64,000 nt of DNA, from assembly GCF_033958435.1 (NCBI RefSeq), contig NC_134141.1, forward strand, positions 101,349,001 to 101,413,000, given 5' to 3'. The notes beneath the pieces are model-generated. The model was not told the origin of the DNA. It worked only from the letters and a program-made list of their open reading frames with translations, and ran no database searches. The position numbers and the translations under genes were made by a program. Below, piece by piece: positions 46,740-57,907 of the stretch (position 1 is its first letter; each line of letters begins with the position of its first letter). Origin of the DNA: Carettochelys insculpta (lineage: Eukaryota; Chordata; Testudines; Carettochelyidae).

Positions 46740-46985
46740 GAGTCTTAGAAAATTGGAGTTCAAATTCTGCTACAGATTCCTGGGTGACCCTGGACAAGTC
46801 ATTTAATTACACTCTGAATTCTCTTTATACAATGGGTATAAAAAAATACCTGGTCCTTTCTCTCATTCTTTAAGTGGTCTATTTAGAGTGTGAACTTTTG
46901 GGGGCAAAATTCTCTCACTGTGTATTTTAAAAATGCCTGGCACATGCCCAGCACAATGGGGCTGTGATTACAAATATCAATGTAT
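46740..46985 (+). mobile_element. near full-length tRNA-derived SINE
   Basis: The head remnant GGAGTTCAAATTCTGC (a worn B-box) precedes GGGTGACCCTGGACAAGTCA, then TACAATGGGTATAAA, GTGTGAACTTTTGGGGGCAA and AGCACAATGGGGCTGTGATT. This is the SINE order with its 3' end, and it stops next to the Tigger-like copy at 46991. Confidence 0.8.
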
Positions 46986-46990
46986 TACTA

Positions 46991-47316
46991 CAGTAAACGC
47001 TTTCATATCCAGCAGTCTATTATCCGGAACTCTCAAATAACTGGCTATTTAACCATAAGTAAATGTTAGTTACATTTTCCAAAAGTACAGTATAGTGAAA
47101 GTGAATAGAAATAAATACAGCAAATACATTACAAATTTACACTGTACAATACAACTGTTGGTAAATAAAGTAATCTGCATACATTTGTTTGTTTCTTAAT
47201 ATCTTACCTCATTCTTCTCTAATGTTATTCATTGCTAGGTATACTTCTCTATTATCCAGAATATTTTAATATCTGGAAACCGCCTCATCTTGGAGCTGCC
47301 TGATATGAGTTTACTG
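46991..47316. mobile_element. Tigger-like MITE, uninterrupted copy
   Basis: Ends: CAGTAAACGCTTTCATATCC and, inverted, GATATGAGTTTACTG. TA precedes the left end (46989-46990). The right flank reads CATA, so the TA is worn by one base or displaced by two. It is 326 bp, with no coding frame, and acts as the template for reading the interrupted copy at 45625. Confidence 0.85.
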
Positions 47317-47443
47317 CATATTATAAGTAAAATATATATATTTTAAAATGTATACACAGAATTAAAAGAGGGGAGGGGAGGGAAAGGGAAGGAGCAGATG
47401 ACAATCCGTGGAGCCTATTTTCAAAAGTGGCCCTTGTCGCTTT

Positions 47444-47850
47444 GGTTGTGTCTACACGACATTCCCCTTTCAAAAGGGGAATGCAAATGAGCAAAATTGG
47501 AAATGCAAATGAGGTGTAGATTTACATATCTCACACCTCATTTGCATATTTTGCACAATCTTGCTTCCAAAAGAGACTGTTTTTGTTTCAAAAGAGGGGA
47601 GTCCTTCAAAAACAAACTCCATTTTCTTCCTGGAAAAAATATAGGAAGGGTTCTTTCTAAAATGGAGCTTATTTTCGAAGGAACCCCATTTACCCAGCTG
47701 TTTTTGTTTTGAAAAGAGTCTCGTTTGGAAGCAAGATCGCATGAGAATATGCAAATGGGGTGCGAGATATGTAAATCCACACCTTGTTTGCATTTCTAAT
47801 CTTGCTCATTTGCATTCCCTTTCAAAAGGGAATGCAGTGTAGATGCAGCC
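47444..47850. mobile_element. Harbinger MITE with arms of about 125 bp
   Basis: The left end is GGTTGTGTCTACACGACATT and the right end in reverse complement is GGCTGCATCTACACTGCATT. The arms continue through CAAATGAGCAA, TTTACATATCTC and ATCTTGCTTCC blocks on both sides. The flanks are TTT (47441-47443 and 47851-47853), a 3-bp duplication. The frames at 47470-47793 (minus) and 47497-47712 arise from the inverted symmetry. Confidence 0.9.
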
Positions 47851-47853
47851 TTT

Positions 47854-48145
47854 GTGATGAAAAGTCTTCACAGGGTAATTTAAAATGTGTTGGGGCACTT
47901 GAAACAAGTTTGCTGGAGCATGGAATTGACCAAACAGCTGTATTTAGTGTTCCAATACTGCAGGGATGGGCACCATAAAAATATCGTAAGTCGTGGCAAT
48001 AACTGCATCAGCCTGTTCACATACAACCTGGGTACACAAGTTCATTTATCCTATTTACAGTTATTTTTCTCCTTCCCTATCACGGAGGTGTAAAACATTC
48101 CTAGAGTCAGGAGATGCAAGCCTAAAAGAGACTTTATAAGCAAAC
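47854..48145. other. anonymous DNA
   Basis: Spacer between a MITE and a PLE insertion. Nothing is recognised. Confidence 0.4.
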
Positions 48146-48227
48146 TACTGTCTCATGTTGAATAGTAAGAGAGAGGGAGCTGTACTACTCTATATACTAG
48201 GTTCCAGCACTGGGAGTCCTCAGGTAT

Positions 48228-48575
48228 AGACTGTGGCTGTTGGTGAGGATCCTCATAAGGTTGGGAGGTTGTCTGTAGGAGAGAACAGGCATGTCACCTA
48301 GGGCCTTCTGGAGTGTGAAATCCTGATTAAGGATAGGTTGTAGGTCTTTAATAATTCGTTGCAGTGGTCTGAGTTGGGGGCTATAGGTGATGACCAGTGG
48401 TGTTGTGTTCTTGGCTTTTTTGGGCCTATCTTGGAGTAGCTGGTCTCTGGGTATTCATCTGGCCCTGTCGATTTGTTTTTTTATTTCTCCTGGTGGGTAA
48501 TTCAGGTTTATGAATATTTGGTAATGATCTTGTATTTTTTGGTCTCTGTCAGCTGGATCAGAGCAAATGCGATTG
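48228..48575 (-). pseudogene. PLE RT-linker coding remnant, inverted arm
   Basis: The minus frame 48455-48712 starts in the sequence of the other arm, crosses the junction near 48575, and then gives RICSDPADRDQK and LNYPPGEIKKQIDRAR. These blocks lie just downstream of the RT core in PLEs. The RT catalytic motifs are absent. The minus strand continues with linker blocks to about 48230, with frameshifts. The same LNYPPGE motif is found at 15830. Confidence 0.75.
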
Positions 48576-49094
48576 TACCAACCTCCCAACCTTATGAGGA
48601 GCCTCACTAACAGCCACAGTCTATACCACATGAACACCAGTCGTGGAACCTTTCCTTGCAACAAAGCCTGCTGCCAGCTTTGTCCACATATCTTTTCTGG
48701 AAATACCATCACTGGACCTAACCAGGTTATTTACAGAATCACGGGCACTTTCTCACGTTCCTCAACTAACATCATATATGCCATGTGCCAACAATGCCCA
48801 GATGCTTTGTACATTAGACAGACTTCTAACTCCCTTAGACAAAGAGTTAATGGGAACAAAACAGACATCAAAACACTCCAGATCCACAAACCAGTTAGTC
48901 AACATTTTAATGGAGTGGGCCATTCTGTTAATGACTTAAAAGTCTGTGTGTTACTGAAGAAAAATTCACACCACTCTTCAAAGGGAGACAGCCGAGCTGT
49001 CTTTTATATTCAAATTCGGCACATTAACACGTGGCTTGAACCAGAATGGGAATTTTCTGAGTCACTACGGGGCTCGTTTGCATACTTGGCTTAA
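48567..49094 (+). pseudogene. PLE GIY-YIG endonuclease domain, open frame of 175 codons
   Basis: After a linker piece (residues 5-20) the frame shows a cysteine cluster, C31, C35, C36, C39 with H41, the zinc-binding lead typical of vertebrate PLEs. It is followed by NTITGPN (46-52) and the endonuclease block IIYAMCQQCPDALYIRQT (69-86). The family has YIG where this copy has YIR (82-84), so a key glycine is replaced. HFNGVGHSVNDLK follows. In intact PLEs this domain nicks the target DNA. The frame is unbroken to 49094, but RT is missing, so it is not autonomous. The initial Met is arbitrary. Confidence 0.85.
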
Positions 49095-49344
49095 TCTAAT
49101 TCTTGACCTCTCCCCCTCCCCCTTCCATCCCTCCACTCTCTGATTTGCTCACCTTGATCATTTTTTCTGATCTGTCCTCCTCAATTACTGTTTTTGGTTC
49201 TCTGTGCCTTAAATATTGAGTCTGTTCTGGTCTGGCTATGGTCTAAAGAAGTGGGTCTGTCCCACGAAAGCTCACCTAATAAATTATTTCATTAGTCTTT
49301 AAAGTGCTACTTGACTGCTTTTTTGTTTTGATACTGTCTCATGT

Positions 49345-49869
49345 CTAACACTTGAGAGCAGCACTGAGGCAGCTCATCATCTGAACATTGGTTCAAAAGA
49401 CAGTCCTGCCAAGGATTTTCATAACCTCTGGAAACTAGCCTGTTTCAAGAGCACAGAATTGTCATCTTCCTCAGGAGAGGGTACGTGCAGGGCAGAGCCT
49501 TCTAAAGCAGTTCCACCTTCCACCTAACACTCTGTTGCAATGCTCCAAACTCTAACACACAATACAGGTCTGAACACCCTCTGAAAGAAATGCACTGTTG
49601 GTAGGTCAACGAGAAATCCCAAGTATGGGGTCCCCCTATTTCATTCAGGGCAAATTCTGCTCTCCAAAGCAGCTTCCACTGAAATCACTAAGAACAGAAT
49701 TTATAAAATGTATGGATATAGATATATAGATATACACCCGCATTAGCGCCAGGTATAAGCAGAGATCAGTTTTACTTTCGATAGACTACACTTCATCTGT
49801 CCAGGAGTTATGAACAAATTTCCAAGACGTTCCTAATGCTGAGGTTCGTCTGCATATTGTATTCTATCC
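49345..49869. other. anonymous DNA
   Basis: Nothing is recognised. A (GATATA)n-like run lies at 49713-49733. Confidence 0.4.
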
Positions 49870-50387
49870 TTGTTTCTTTCAAGCAGGGTATGTGTACCCT
49901 TGGGGGTACACAGATGTCTTCCAGGGGTTACATCAACTCATCTAGATATCTGCTTAATTTTACACCAGGTTACGTGAAAAACACAAGTAAAGTCAGTACA
50001 ATCTAAAAGTTAATTCAGACAATGACTTGTTTCTACTGCTTTATATGCCTTATGCTGAAATGTAAGTACCACATTTCTATTCTAAGTATCTGATAATAAC
50101 ATGGTAGAAAGTCAGCAAGTTTTCAGTAGTAATCATCTGTGATATTTTTGCAAGTAGTTTTTTAAGTGAGGTGTAACTTGGTGGTATGTGAAACAAATCT
50201 GACTCCTACAAAGGGTATAGTAATCTGGAAATGTTGAATGGCACTTGTTTCAAGATCTAAGATTACCTTAGGACCATGCTTCTCAAATGGTGGTATGAAA
50301 GAAGTCTAGGGGTACTTATATATATTTTAAGAGGGGTATTTAAAAAAAAAAAAAAAGAAAGAAAAAAAAAAAGGTTGAGAAACACTG
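49870..50387. mobile_element. hAT MITE, second copy, with exact 8-bp duplication
   Basis: It is the same element as 17421-17954, aligned over its length (GTAAGTCAGTACAA, GACAATGACTT, AAATGTAAGTAC, GTGAGGTG(C/T)AACTTGGTGGTATG and so on). The left end is worn (TTGTTTCTTTCAAGC) and the right end is GGTTGAGAAACACTG. The flanks TTCTATCC are identical at 49862-49869 and 50388-50395. An A-rich run near the right end (about 50342-50372) parallels the T-run of the first copy. Confidence 0.92.
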
Positions 50388-50639
50388 TTCTATCCTACTG
50401 TGCCAACATACATCAGTACAGTCCCAGTTCTGTAATACAAGGATGTTGTTATTCATTTGGCAGAGTTTATCGGCTAGTTACACTTACAGAGCTTGGGGCC
50501 AGATTTTCTACTTCAATTTTCCAAGTGACTCCAACAGACTGTTTAGTGCAGTAAAGATCAGGAGAGTTTTACGCTTTGCCATGTAGATATTCATATGTGG
50601 ATTTTGGTACATAAACTTTGAGTAACTGACATTTTAATA

Positions 50640-50820
50640 TTGTGTGTACTATTTCTGTGAAGGCTGACATTTCCCTAGAGCTGTAGGAGACACTCCAAAT
50701 TTGCATTTCTGCCTGGCCATGGGCAACTCGCTTAAGCTTAGTGTCACACTTACAGTACTGTCCTATCTCACAGGTAAGAAGTGCTTAGATACTAGGGTAA
50801 TGGAGGCCATAAAAGTGTGT
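50640..50820 (+). mobile_element. worn SINE
   Basis: A GGCCATGGGCAACTCGCTTA block is followed by ACTGTCCTATCTCACAGG and AGTGCTTAGATACTAGGGTA then ATGGAGGCCATAAAAG, the order of a SINE body and its 3' end. The head is not visible. Confidence 0.55.
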
Positions 50821-53630
50821 AAAATAGCTAAGACATATAGCCACCAGGATTTCATTGTGCACAGTGTCTGAATATAAAGGGCGGTTGGTGGGAAAAGGCT
50901 CCATGCTAGCTGCCACAGGCAGGCAGGAAGGGGTTTGGCATGGCCAATAGTTTGCGGTAGATCCAGTGGTTATAAAATCTCACATAAGGTGAGAGTGCAG
51001 AACACACAGCTCCCATTCTAACCCCAGAGGTGGAGTAAAAGCCACAGAAAAGCTACTCTGCTTAAACCTTTGAGTCTGCCTCTACGCTGTTCTGTTCCCC
51101 TGCAATCATGTTTTATCAGTTGGAGGGAGAAGAATTTCACCCTAACAACATTATTTTCACAAGAATACACCTCACAGACTTCAGTGAAGTGATCCTATGG
51201 TTCCCAACAGAGTTAACCAAGGGGTTTTTTAAATTTTTTCCCACATGGTAGCTGTATCCTTTTCTCAATGCAACAATACCAAAGAGTTTGTAGCACAACA
51301 GAGCAGCTATTTCATTTTAAACTTGAATGTGTGCACGTCTGAGCATGAAACGGAGATGTAATCCAGACAGAAATACCACCAGCCTTTACTTGACAAGATG
51401 GCCCCTATTAGTCAGCTGTGATCCAGTGGAGATTTGATTTTTGATAATCCCTGGATTGTTCTCAGTCACAATCTTTTGAATATATTTATGCTTGAAAATA
51501 TGCTACCCAAACTACAGAATTTAAACGTAGTTCACAGTGTCACTCTCTGACCATAGCTGTGATTGGATGAAAAGTGAATTTCAGCTTAGAAATCTGCTCC
51601 CTGGGATGTGAGTGTTGTAGTGCTTTAACCAAACTCTGAGCCTTGGCATTCTAGAGATAACTGGTATAAAATGCTGAAAACCGAGAAGAGTGTTATCCTA
51701 GCTCAGCAATACAGGCTTGAACATGCCTTTGTCTTCTGTATTTAACACTGGTTTAACTCTACTGGCTGTAATGGACTTATTACAACCTCACACTAGTGCG
51801 CATCAGAAACAAGTGGGTGGCTACTACAGGTAGATCTGGCTGTGTGTGTGTAAAATTAGGCATACAAAAGCTACATATCTAGAGATGTTACTTACGGTGT
51901 ATACACTCTACAAATCGGTACTATATACAAAAGGCAATTTATATGTTTACCTGATCTTTTGACAATAACTGGTCTGTCTGGCAAACTACACTTCTGTTAT
52001 AAAACGTAAAATGTGTGCTCCTTCATGACAAAAATGGCAATATCCAATAACAGGTAACACCTATTACATTTCCAGGGAAAAGCAAATTAAGTCCATTATG
52101 TTTATAGTTTACACATTTTTCCTCTTCCAGTATTTTGACATCCATGTAGAACTTCAAAACAGTTAAGTCTTCAGCTATAAAGAAAGGATGTTTTGGGTTT
52201 CTGAGTATCAAAACAACCAAATGTATTTGCCTGTTTGTAAAACTTGCAAGTATATACCAGAACATAGTTAGCTATGACAAGCATAAAAATGACAGAAATT
52301 TAAAGCACGTAGAGCTCATACTGTGTAAGAATATTGAAAATTTTTGCATCACGTTTCATGCACAATTGGCATTTTGAATTTGGGGAAACAAAGAAAGAGC
52401 AAGAGAAATATGGCAACCTACCACAGAGGCAGAGTTCAGATAAGTGAAAAGTCCAACTAGGAGAAGGAAAAGGTTTGCTCCTGCCATGCAAGTTGACTGC
52501 ACAGATGACCCTTCATTTTTATACCCATTGCTGCACTGAATGAGAGCAGAAATGGAAGGATGTGTGGCTGAAAGATATCCCCAAAAACCCTGGAATTTGC
52601 TCTCTGCCTTGATCTGCCAGAAACCGTATTGCAGAACTTATCGTTTCTTAAAGATGCATCAGGAGATGGGACTGGGTCAGAGATGCAGATTGAAGGACCT
52701 ATGTGATGGAAAGGTCTACTGACATGACGAGGTCAAGTGTCTTTAGATTTTGTGCAACGGGCTATTAACTGGGCATTTGGAATGGTAGTTCTGATGAGGC
52801 AATTTCAATTTTCCAAAAATATGTTTGGGAGAGACCTAGAATTCTGGTTAGATGCCAAAGATCTCAGAATTAGATGAACTTGGATGAGCAACAAAGCAAG
52901 AGTTGAGTAATTTCCTGATGGTTTAACTAGTACTTAGTGTCAGATCTTGAAGATATAAGAATTTTTCATGATCCATTTGCCTATAAGAACATAGCAAAGC
53001 CATAACAGAAAAACAAATTATTTCCAGTCCCCCATCTGTCAGTTGTGTGGACATCCAATGCATGTTTGTCCCTAATGATGCTTGAGGTACGTTAGTACTA
53101 CTGAGCAATAACTGTGAAGAATCTCATGTCACTATTTCACATACAAGTGAGATCTGCTGCCAACTAGCTCTTACAATAATCAGCTAATTGCATGTAGTAA
53201 CAATCATCATCAATAACTGTGGGCTCAGCGCCCGTTGGTGTGTGATGCCTCTCTCACTATTTCCTTCCAGTGGTAACAATGATGCACTATTTATTCATTG
53301 TTGAGTCTTTCATGCCCCCTAACAGCATCTGCTGTTGAGGCAGTTAAGTATGAGTTAATGGGATTTCTCTTCTTACAGATTTTTCATTGTTACCGTACTA
53401 AACAGCCTGTATGGTGACAAGGTAACTTGTCTGGCTCATTAGGTAGTTATTCACACCTCACAATGATTTTTGTGTGAAACTTTCAGGAGATCACACTATA
53501 AGCAAAGAGAAGAGCATTGAACAGGATGCAATCTAGTCTCACTGGGAAGCAGTTACATCTAGCATACTACATTTAAAATGGAAACAAAATTTTAATGTTC
53601 AGGGTATTATTTCATGCTGTATTTTCTCTA
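50821..53630. other. anonymous AT-rich DNA
   Basis: No gene or repeat family is recognised in 2.8 kb. The frames at 52023-52265 and 52300-52491 (minus) have no motif. This is the longest quiet stretch along with 20.8-23.5 kb. If the window is intronic, conserved non-coding elements would be looked for here. Confidence 0.45.
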
Positions 53631-53631
53631 A

Positions 53632-54191
53632 GGGCATTTCTACACAACAGACAAGTTAACCTGTGTCAGACCTATGCAGTTACTACAGTGGCTGATGTCC
53701 ACATCGCCATCCTTCTCTCAGTCGTGCATGTCCTCATAAGGCACACTTCCAGTGACTGAAGAGGAGCGTGGGGCTGGGGGTGTGGTGCAGGGAAGGAGAG
53801 AAGAGGTGGACTGAAACGCAGGGCTCTCTGTTCCACACAGCTCCCTGCTGGGTGCCCAGCTCTCCCCCTGGCTCTCGCCACCCACTTCGGGCTTCTCAGC
53901 TCCCTAAGCAGGAGGGTGTAGCTGCATGTCTTTCTTGTCCATTTCATGGCTCCAGCATGGACCCTGAAACTGACAATACAGTCAACAGCAGATATAAGTA
54001 ATGCAGTGTCTACATAGACTCTGCATCAGCCTAACAATGCTGACATAAGTCCTCTACTTCTTCTGGTGGTGGAGTTATGTTGGTGTAGTAAGGCACATAC
54101 ATCAGCAGGACTAGGCTGTCATATGTACACAGGCATAATTAGGTCAAGAAAAGCTGGTTTATGTTGATCTATCTGTGTAGTGTAGACCCAG
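53632..54191. mobile_element. Harbinger-type element, worn
   Basis: The left end is GGGCATTTCTACACAACAG and the right end in reverse complement is CTGGGTCTACACTACACAG. A further GTGTCTACATAGACTC palindrome lies inside at 54006-54021. The middle at 53740-53960 is GC-rich and carries open frames on both strands without motifs. The flank TAA precedes the left end (53629-53631), but the right flank does not match. Confidence 0.5.
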
Positions 54192-54989
54192 AGTGTGAAA
54201 AAAGAGAAAGCATGCCAGACTCAATCTCATAACATGACTTTTGACTCACAACGCCAATGCCCTTTAGAAATACCATATAACTGGAAGACTCTAGACGAAA
54301 TAACTCTTCCTTCTGCTCTAATGTGGAAGCCAGCACTGTGAGCACCATGGGTTAGAGATGCTCAAGCAGCAGACAGCACTGACTGTATCAAAATGAACGG
54401 CTGGGCATGGGCAGGCCCATACCCTCCAGTCCATGATTGCTGTCTTACAGAATGCACTGCAGGAAATACATGCTACACCTATTCTGCAGTCAGTCGTAGT
54501 CAGCCTGCTGGTGAACTGCTATTTAGCAGGCATCCAGCTGTCTCCTAAGCACCACAGGCATATGCTTCCAAAGAATGCCAGTCGGGAAAAAACAAACTGT
54601 ACCATTCCCTCTCCTTCTTCATTGCCCACAACATTAATATTGGTCCGTAAAAGCTAGAGAGTCAATCCCAAATATGAGAAACAACAGCCTCCTCTAGTTT
54701 AGCTACTGTACTAAGAGGCACTTTTTAACATGCATCATTAGCTTCAGGAATGTATGAAGGCCTGGTTCTGTAACAGCTTCATACATATCACAATGCCATA
54801 ATGCAATCTCACGGACATTAACTTGAAGCAACAGTGAAAAATTAAACGCCACTGAAAATTAAGTTTCCCAAGGTGGTGACTACCTTCTCATATTCCCCAC
54901 TTTGGTCCATCCTTACCAGCTGCAGATGGTTCCCATGCCCTTAAGGTGTTTTGTGATTATTTTGGATCTTTACTTCTTAGCTCCTATAT
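54192..54989. other. anonymous DNA
   Basis: No gene or repeat is recognised. Confidence 0.4.
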
Positions 54990-55307
54990 CAGGGTCAGCA
55001 ACCTTTCCAAGGCAGAGTGCTGAAGTTTGACCTTTATGTGCTGCCCAAGTGCCAGTGATTTTTTTTTAAAGTCAGTAATAGTCCAACTGATAATGGATTT
55101 ATTAATAAAGATGCAGAGCTTTACTACTTAGGTGCTGGTTGATAGCATTAGCTGGTTGTTTATTAATCCACAGGCAGCATGGCTTTGAGCAAGCTCCCGG
55201 CTGCATGGGGGAGAAGGGGTAGGGCTGAGCTCCTGCCTCACGTGCAGATGAAAAAAATCAGCTTGCATGCCACTCTTGGCACCCACACCGGGTATTGCTC
55301 ACCCCTG
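54990..55307. mobile_element. hAT MITE
   Basis: The left end is CAGGGTCAGCAACC and the right end in reverse complement is CAGGGGTGAGCAATACC. The flanks TCCTATAT and TTCCATAA agree only partly. It is 318 bp. The end sequence is close to that of the MITE at 19708 (CAGGGGTGGGCAAC). Confidence 0.65.
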
Positions 55308-55529
55308 TTCCATAACCTGGACTAAACTGATGACTTAGGACAAAATAACACTGTGCAAGGCCCCCAGATTTCCAGATAATTGTTTTTAACCATGCCCAGG
55401 GCACACCCCCATTGACCTTTCACACTGCTGACCCTTAGATCTACCATTACAAACTGAATAAAGAAAACGTTTTACACAACATTCGGGCTGCAACAAATAA
55501 TAAACATGTCTAGCTGTGACACTACACTT

Positions 55530-55720
55530 TTCATCACTAGATCTCAAAAAGCTTAATAAAGAAGGTTAGCATCATTATCAATTTTACAGATGGGGGAAAC
55601 CAAGGCAAAGGAAGGTGAAATCACATGCTCAAGGTCATTCAGCAGGCCAGTAGCAGAAATGGGAGTGGAACCCTTATCTCCTGAGTCTCTGTCCAAATAA
55701 TGGTCAAAGCCCAAAAACAC
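55530..55720 (-). mobile_element. antisense tRNA-derived SINE
   Basis: On the minus strand it reads AGACTCAGGAGATAAGGGTT, then TGACCTTGAGCATGTGATTT, then TTGGTTTCCCCCATCTGTAA. This is the SINE head and body order. The 3' part ends near 55535. Confidence 0.75.
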
Positions 55721-55854
55721 AAAACAATGAATTGAAAGTGCATCGGCTCGTAGTGTAAAACACAATGCCATAGGAACAGATTTGTGCAAAAAGCCCAGGG
55801 AATTTTAATCACACTTGCAGAATACCATATTTGTATTGGGAATTAAAAAACTAA

Positions 55855-56754
55855 CAGAGGTCTCCAACCAAAATAGCGAGAAGAGCCATTTTTTCAAATT
55901 CAGTTACAAAATCAATATTTCAAGAGCTGAAATGCATGTGAATATGACACAGACCTTAATAAATGTCAAACTGTACTTTTTGTACCCCTTACTTTAAGAA
56001 CAGCGCACACACAGTGATTTGTATAAGTCAGAAAGTTCAAGTTACTTTCAAGTTACTTTGGAGAGCAAAGGAGGACAAGGAAATGCCTGTGCCTGGGGAT
56101 AAGCTCGTAAACAGGAAGGAGCAATGTTCACATCAACCCTCCACATTCGCACCCCCAGTTCCCAGGCTCTACCCCCCCTTCAGCTCCCCAAGCCCATCCC
56201 CCATCTCCAGGCTTTGGTGGCCTCAGCCCTGAGCCCTCAAATCCATCACCCATCCGCAAGCTCTAACCTCCATCCCACAAACCCGCCCCACCCATTCTCA
56301 GGCTTAGCCCCTCACAGTTCCAAACCCCCTCCCATTCTAAGACTTAATCCCTCTCAGCCTCAAAAACATCCACTCATCCCCAGTGCTAACACCTCTCAGT
56401 TCCAAAGTGGCCCCCCACATCTCCAGGATTAACCCACTTCAGCCCCAAACCTGACCCGGGACTAACCCATCTGTGGTGCTGGCTGGTGAGCCTATGCCAG
56501 GCGGCCATGTGTGCCCAGCAGAAGGAAGGATGGCATAGAGGGGTAAGTGAGACTCCCTACCCTGCCACCAGTGAAATAATGGAATTAAATTCAGTTGGTT
56601 TAACAGCTAAAACCCTCCTGCCAGACCTTAAACCAATTAAATTTAGTTCTACTGTTTCAGCAACAGCAGGGCAGGGAGCCACAGAGGAGTCGGTGGCAGC
56701 AGTATCTGGAGCCACAAATGACTCCTTAAAGAGCAGCAGGTTGCCAGTCCCTAG
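55855..56754. mobile_element. hAT element carrying a minisatellite
   Basis: Ends: CAGAGGTCTCCAACC on the left and, inverted on the right, CTAGGGACTGGCAACC. Left subterminal AAAATAGCGAGAAGAGCC and right subterminal (on the minus strand) TGCTCTTTAAGGAGTCA with GTGGCTCC blocks. The left part is shared with 494-690 and the right part with 60548-60800 in the other orientation. It contains a C-rich minisatellite. The target duplication is ambiguous (AAACTAAC versus AGACTAAT if the ends are shifted by one base). Confidence 0.65.
56142..56470. repeat. C-rich minisatellite, units of about 41-42 bp
   Basis: Units contain CC(C/A)ATCTCCAGG then TTAACCC then CAGCCCCAAA-type blocks. The four units between about 56290 and 56455 line up best, each 40 to 42 bp. 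The frames at 55963-56232 and 56124-56432 are repeat artefacts. Confidence 0.75.
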
Positions 56755-57475
56755 ACTAATCAAAGCATTGATGGATTTTTAGTGTACCCATGCTTTTCCC
56801 TGCTATAGTTGTAAGCTGTAGAGATGCTTACTGCTGCTGCAAACAAAAAACAAACAGAAATCTGCCTTTGTCACTACAGCTACTCTGCCAAGGCACACAG
56901 ATATGCCAAAAGAGCTATGCCTCACAATGTAGCTTTAGGTTGCAGGCATATGCTGTGGAAATAAATAATAGTTTTTATGATTTAAACAAGTTCTTTTAAT
57001 GGTAGGGTGAAGGAGAGGGAGATAAAGGAAAATTATATAATTCAGAAAGCCATTTGCAAATCAAGTTTCATACAAAAAGAAAAAAAAGTAGTATAAAAAT
57101 AATCACTATGCTCTTAACCAAAGGTATAATGTGTAGCTCCACTTCATTATGTATAATGAAAAAAAGTACACAAAATTATGGACACCCATTGGAATCCACA
57201 TTTCCTCACTACTAACTGCACCACTACAGCTTGCAGAAGGTTAGCTTCAAACACAAGTTCAGACAGATTCTGGCCAAAGTGCTGATAAAAATTATTTGCC
57301 CAAAGCAAATTAATATATCCACTCAAAGATTCACGGTCAGAAGATAACCACAGCTGTTCTCTGGAGAACAGACATAAATATTGTCCTCCTCTTCATGGCC
57401 AGTACTGATGTTCGTGAAGCAGAGGTCACAAGGCAGAAGGGATGATAAGGGATGATTCACAAAATTGTCCAGTGA
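56755..57475. other. anonymous AT-rich DNA
   Basis: No gene or repeat is recognised. Confidence 0.4.
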
Positions 57476-57574
57476 TTCCATATTCTCTTTCAAACATTAA
57501 TAGTTAATTTAGAACCTGTTTTATTATATGTATAGTTGAGACTATGTTTTCCAAAGTGCACTACTTTGCATTTA

Positions 57575-57805
57575 TCACTGAATTTCATCTGCCATTTTGT
57601 TGCCCAACATTTTTGTAAGACCTTCTTGTAAATCCAAAGCTGGCAGCAAAGAGTTAACCATCTGCAGTTGTTTTGCATCATCTGCAAATTTAGCCTCCTC
57701 CCTGATTACCCCTTTCTCCAGACCATTTATGAATATGTTAAATAGGACTGGTCCCAGTACAGACCCCTGCGACACATCACCAGTTACTTCTCTACATTCG
57801 CACAA
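57575..57805 (-). pseudogene. CR1 reverse transcriptase core fragment
   Basis: The 76-codon frame includes SQGSVLGPVLFNIFINGLE (motif B, template gripping) and KFADDAKQLQ (motif C, where the paired D residues bind the catalytic metal). It ends downstream of the thumb (NKMADEIQ). CR1 consensus elements continue upstream, but here the frame is broken and then split by the solo LTR at 57908. RT would copy CR1 RNA at a nicked target. This copy is dead. Confidence 0.85.
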
Positions 57806-57907
57806 CTGACTATTTGTTTCCTCTCTTTCAGACAGCTACCAATTTACAAGAGGACCTTCCCTCTTATCCCATGACAGCTTACTTTGCTTAAGAGCCTTTA
57901 GTGAGGG

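Larger units (their letters stand above)
48159..49331. mobile_element. Penelope-like element with internal inversion and 13-bp duplication
   Basis: Identical flanks TACTGTCTCATGT occur at 48146-48158 and 49332-49344, so everything between entered as one event. The left arm (to about 48575) is on the minus strand and reads RICSDPADRDQK and LNYPPGEIKKQIDRAR, then linker blocks. The right arm is on the plus strand and carries the linker end, the GIY-YIG endonuclease and the tail. Both arms include the same short linker piece (CAACCTTATGAGGA, about 48584 on the plus strand and 48252-48265 inverted). Confidence 0.88.

Noticed and set aside
47470..47793. Minus-strand frame of 107 codons and its plus-strand mirror
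   Set aside because: The two frames arise from the inverted arms of a MITE and encode near mirror images of each other.
53215..53350. Possible RTE-type LINE tail
   Set aside because: Only a vague resemblance to LINE 3' ends. No repeat unit or coding trace supports it.
55963..56432. Proline-rich open frames
   Set aside because: They result from a C-rich minisatellite of 41-42 bp units.
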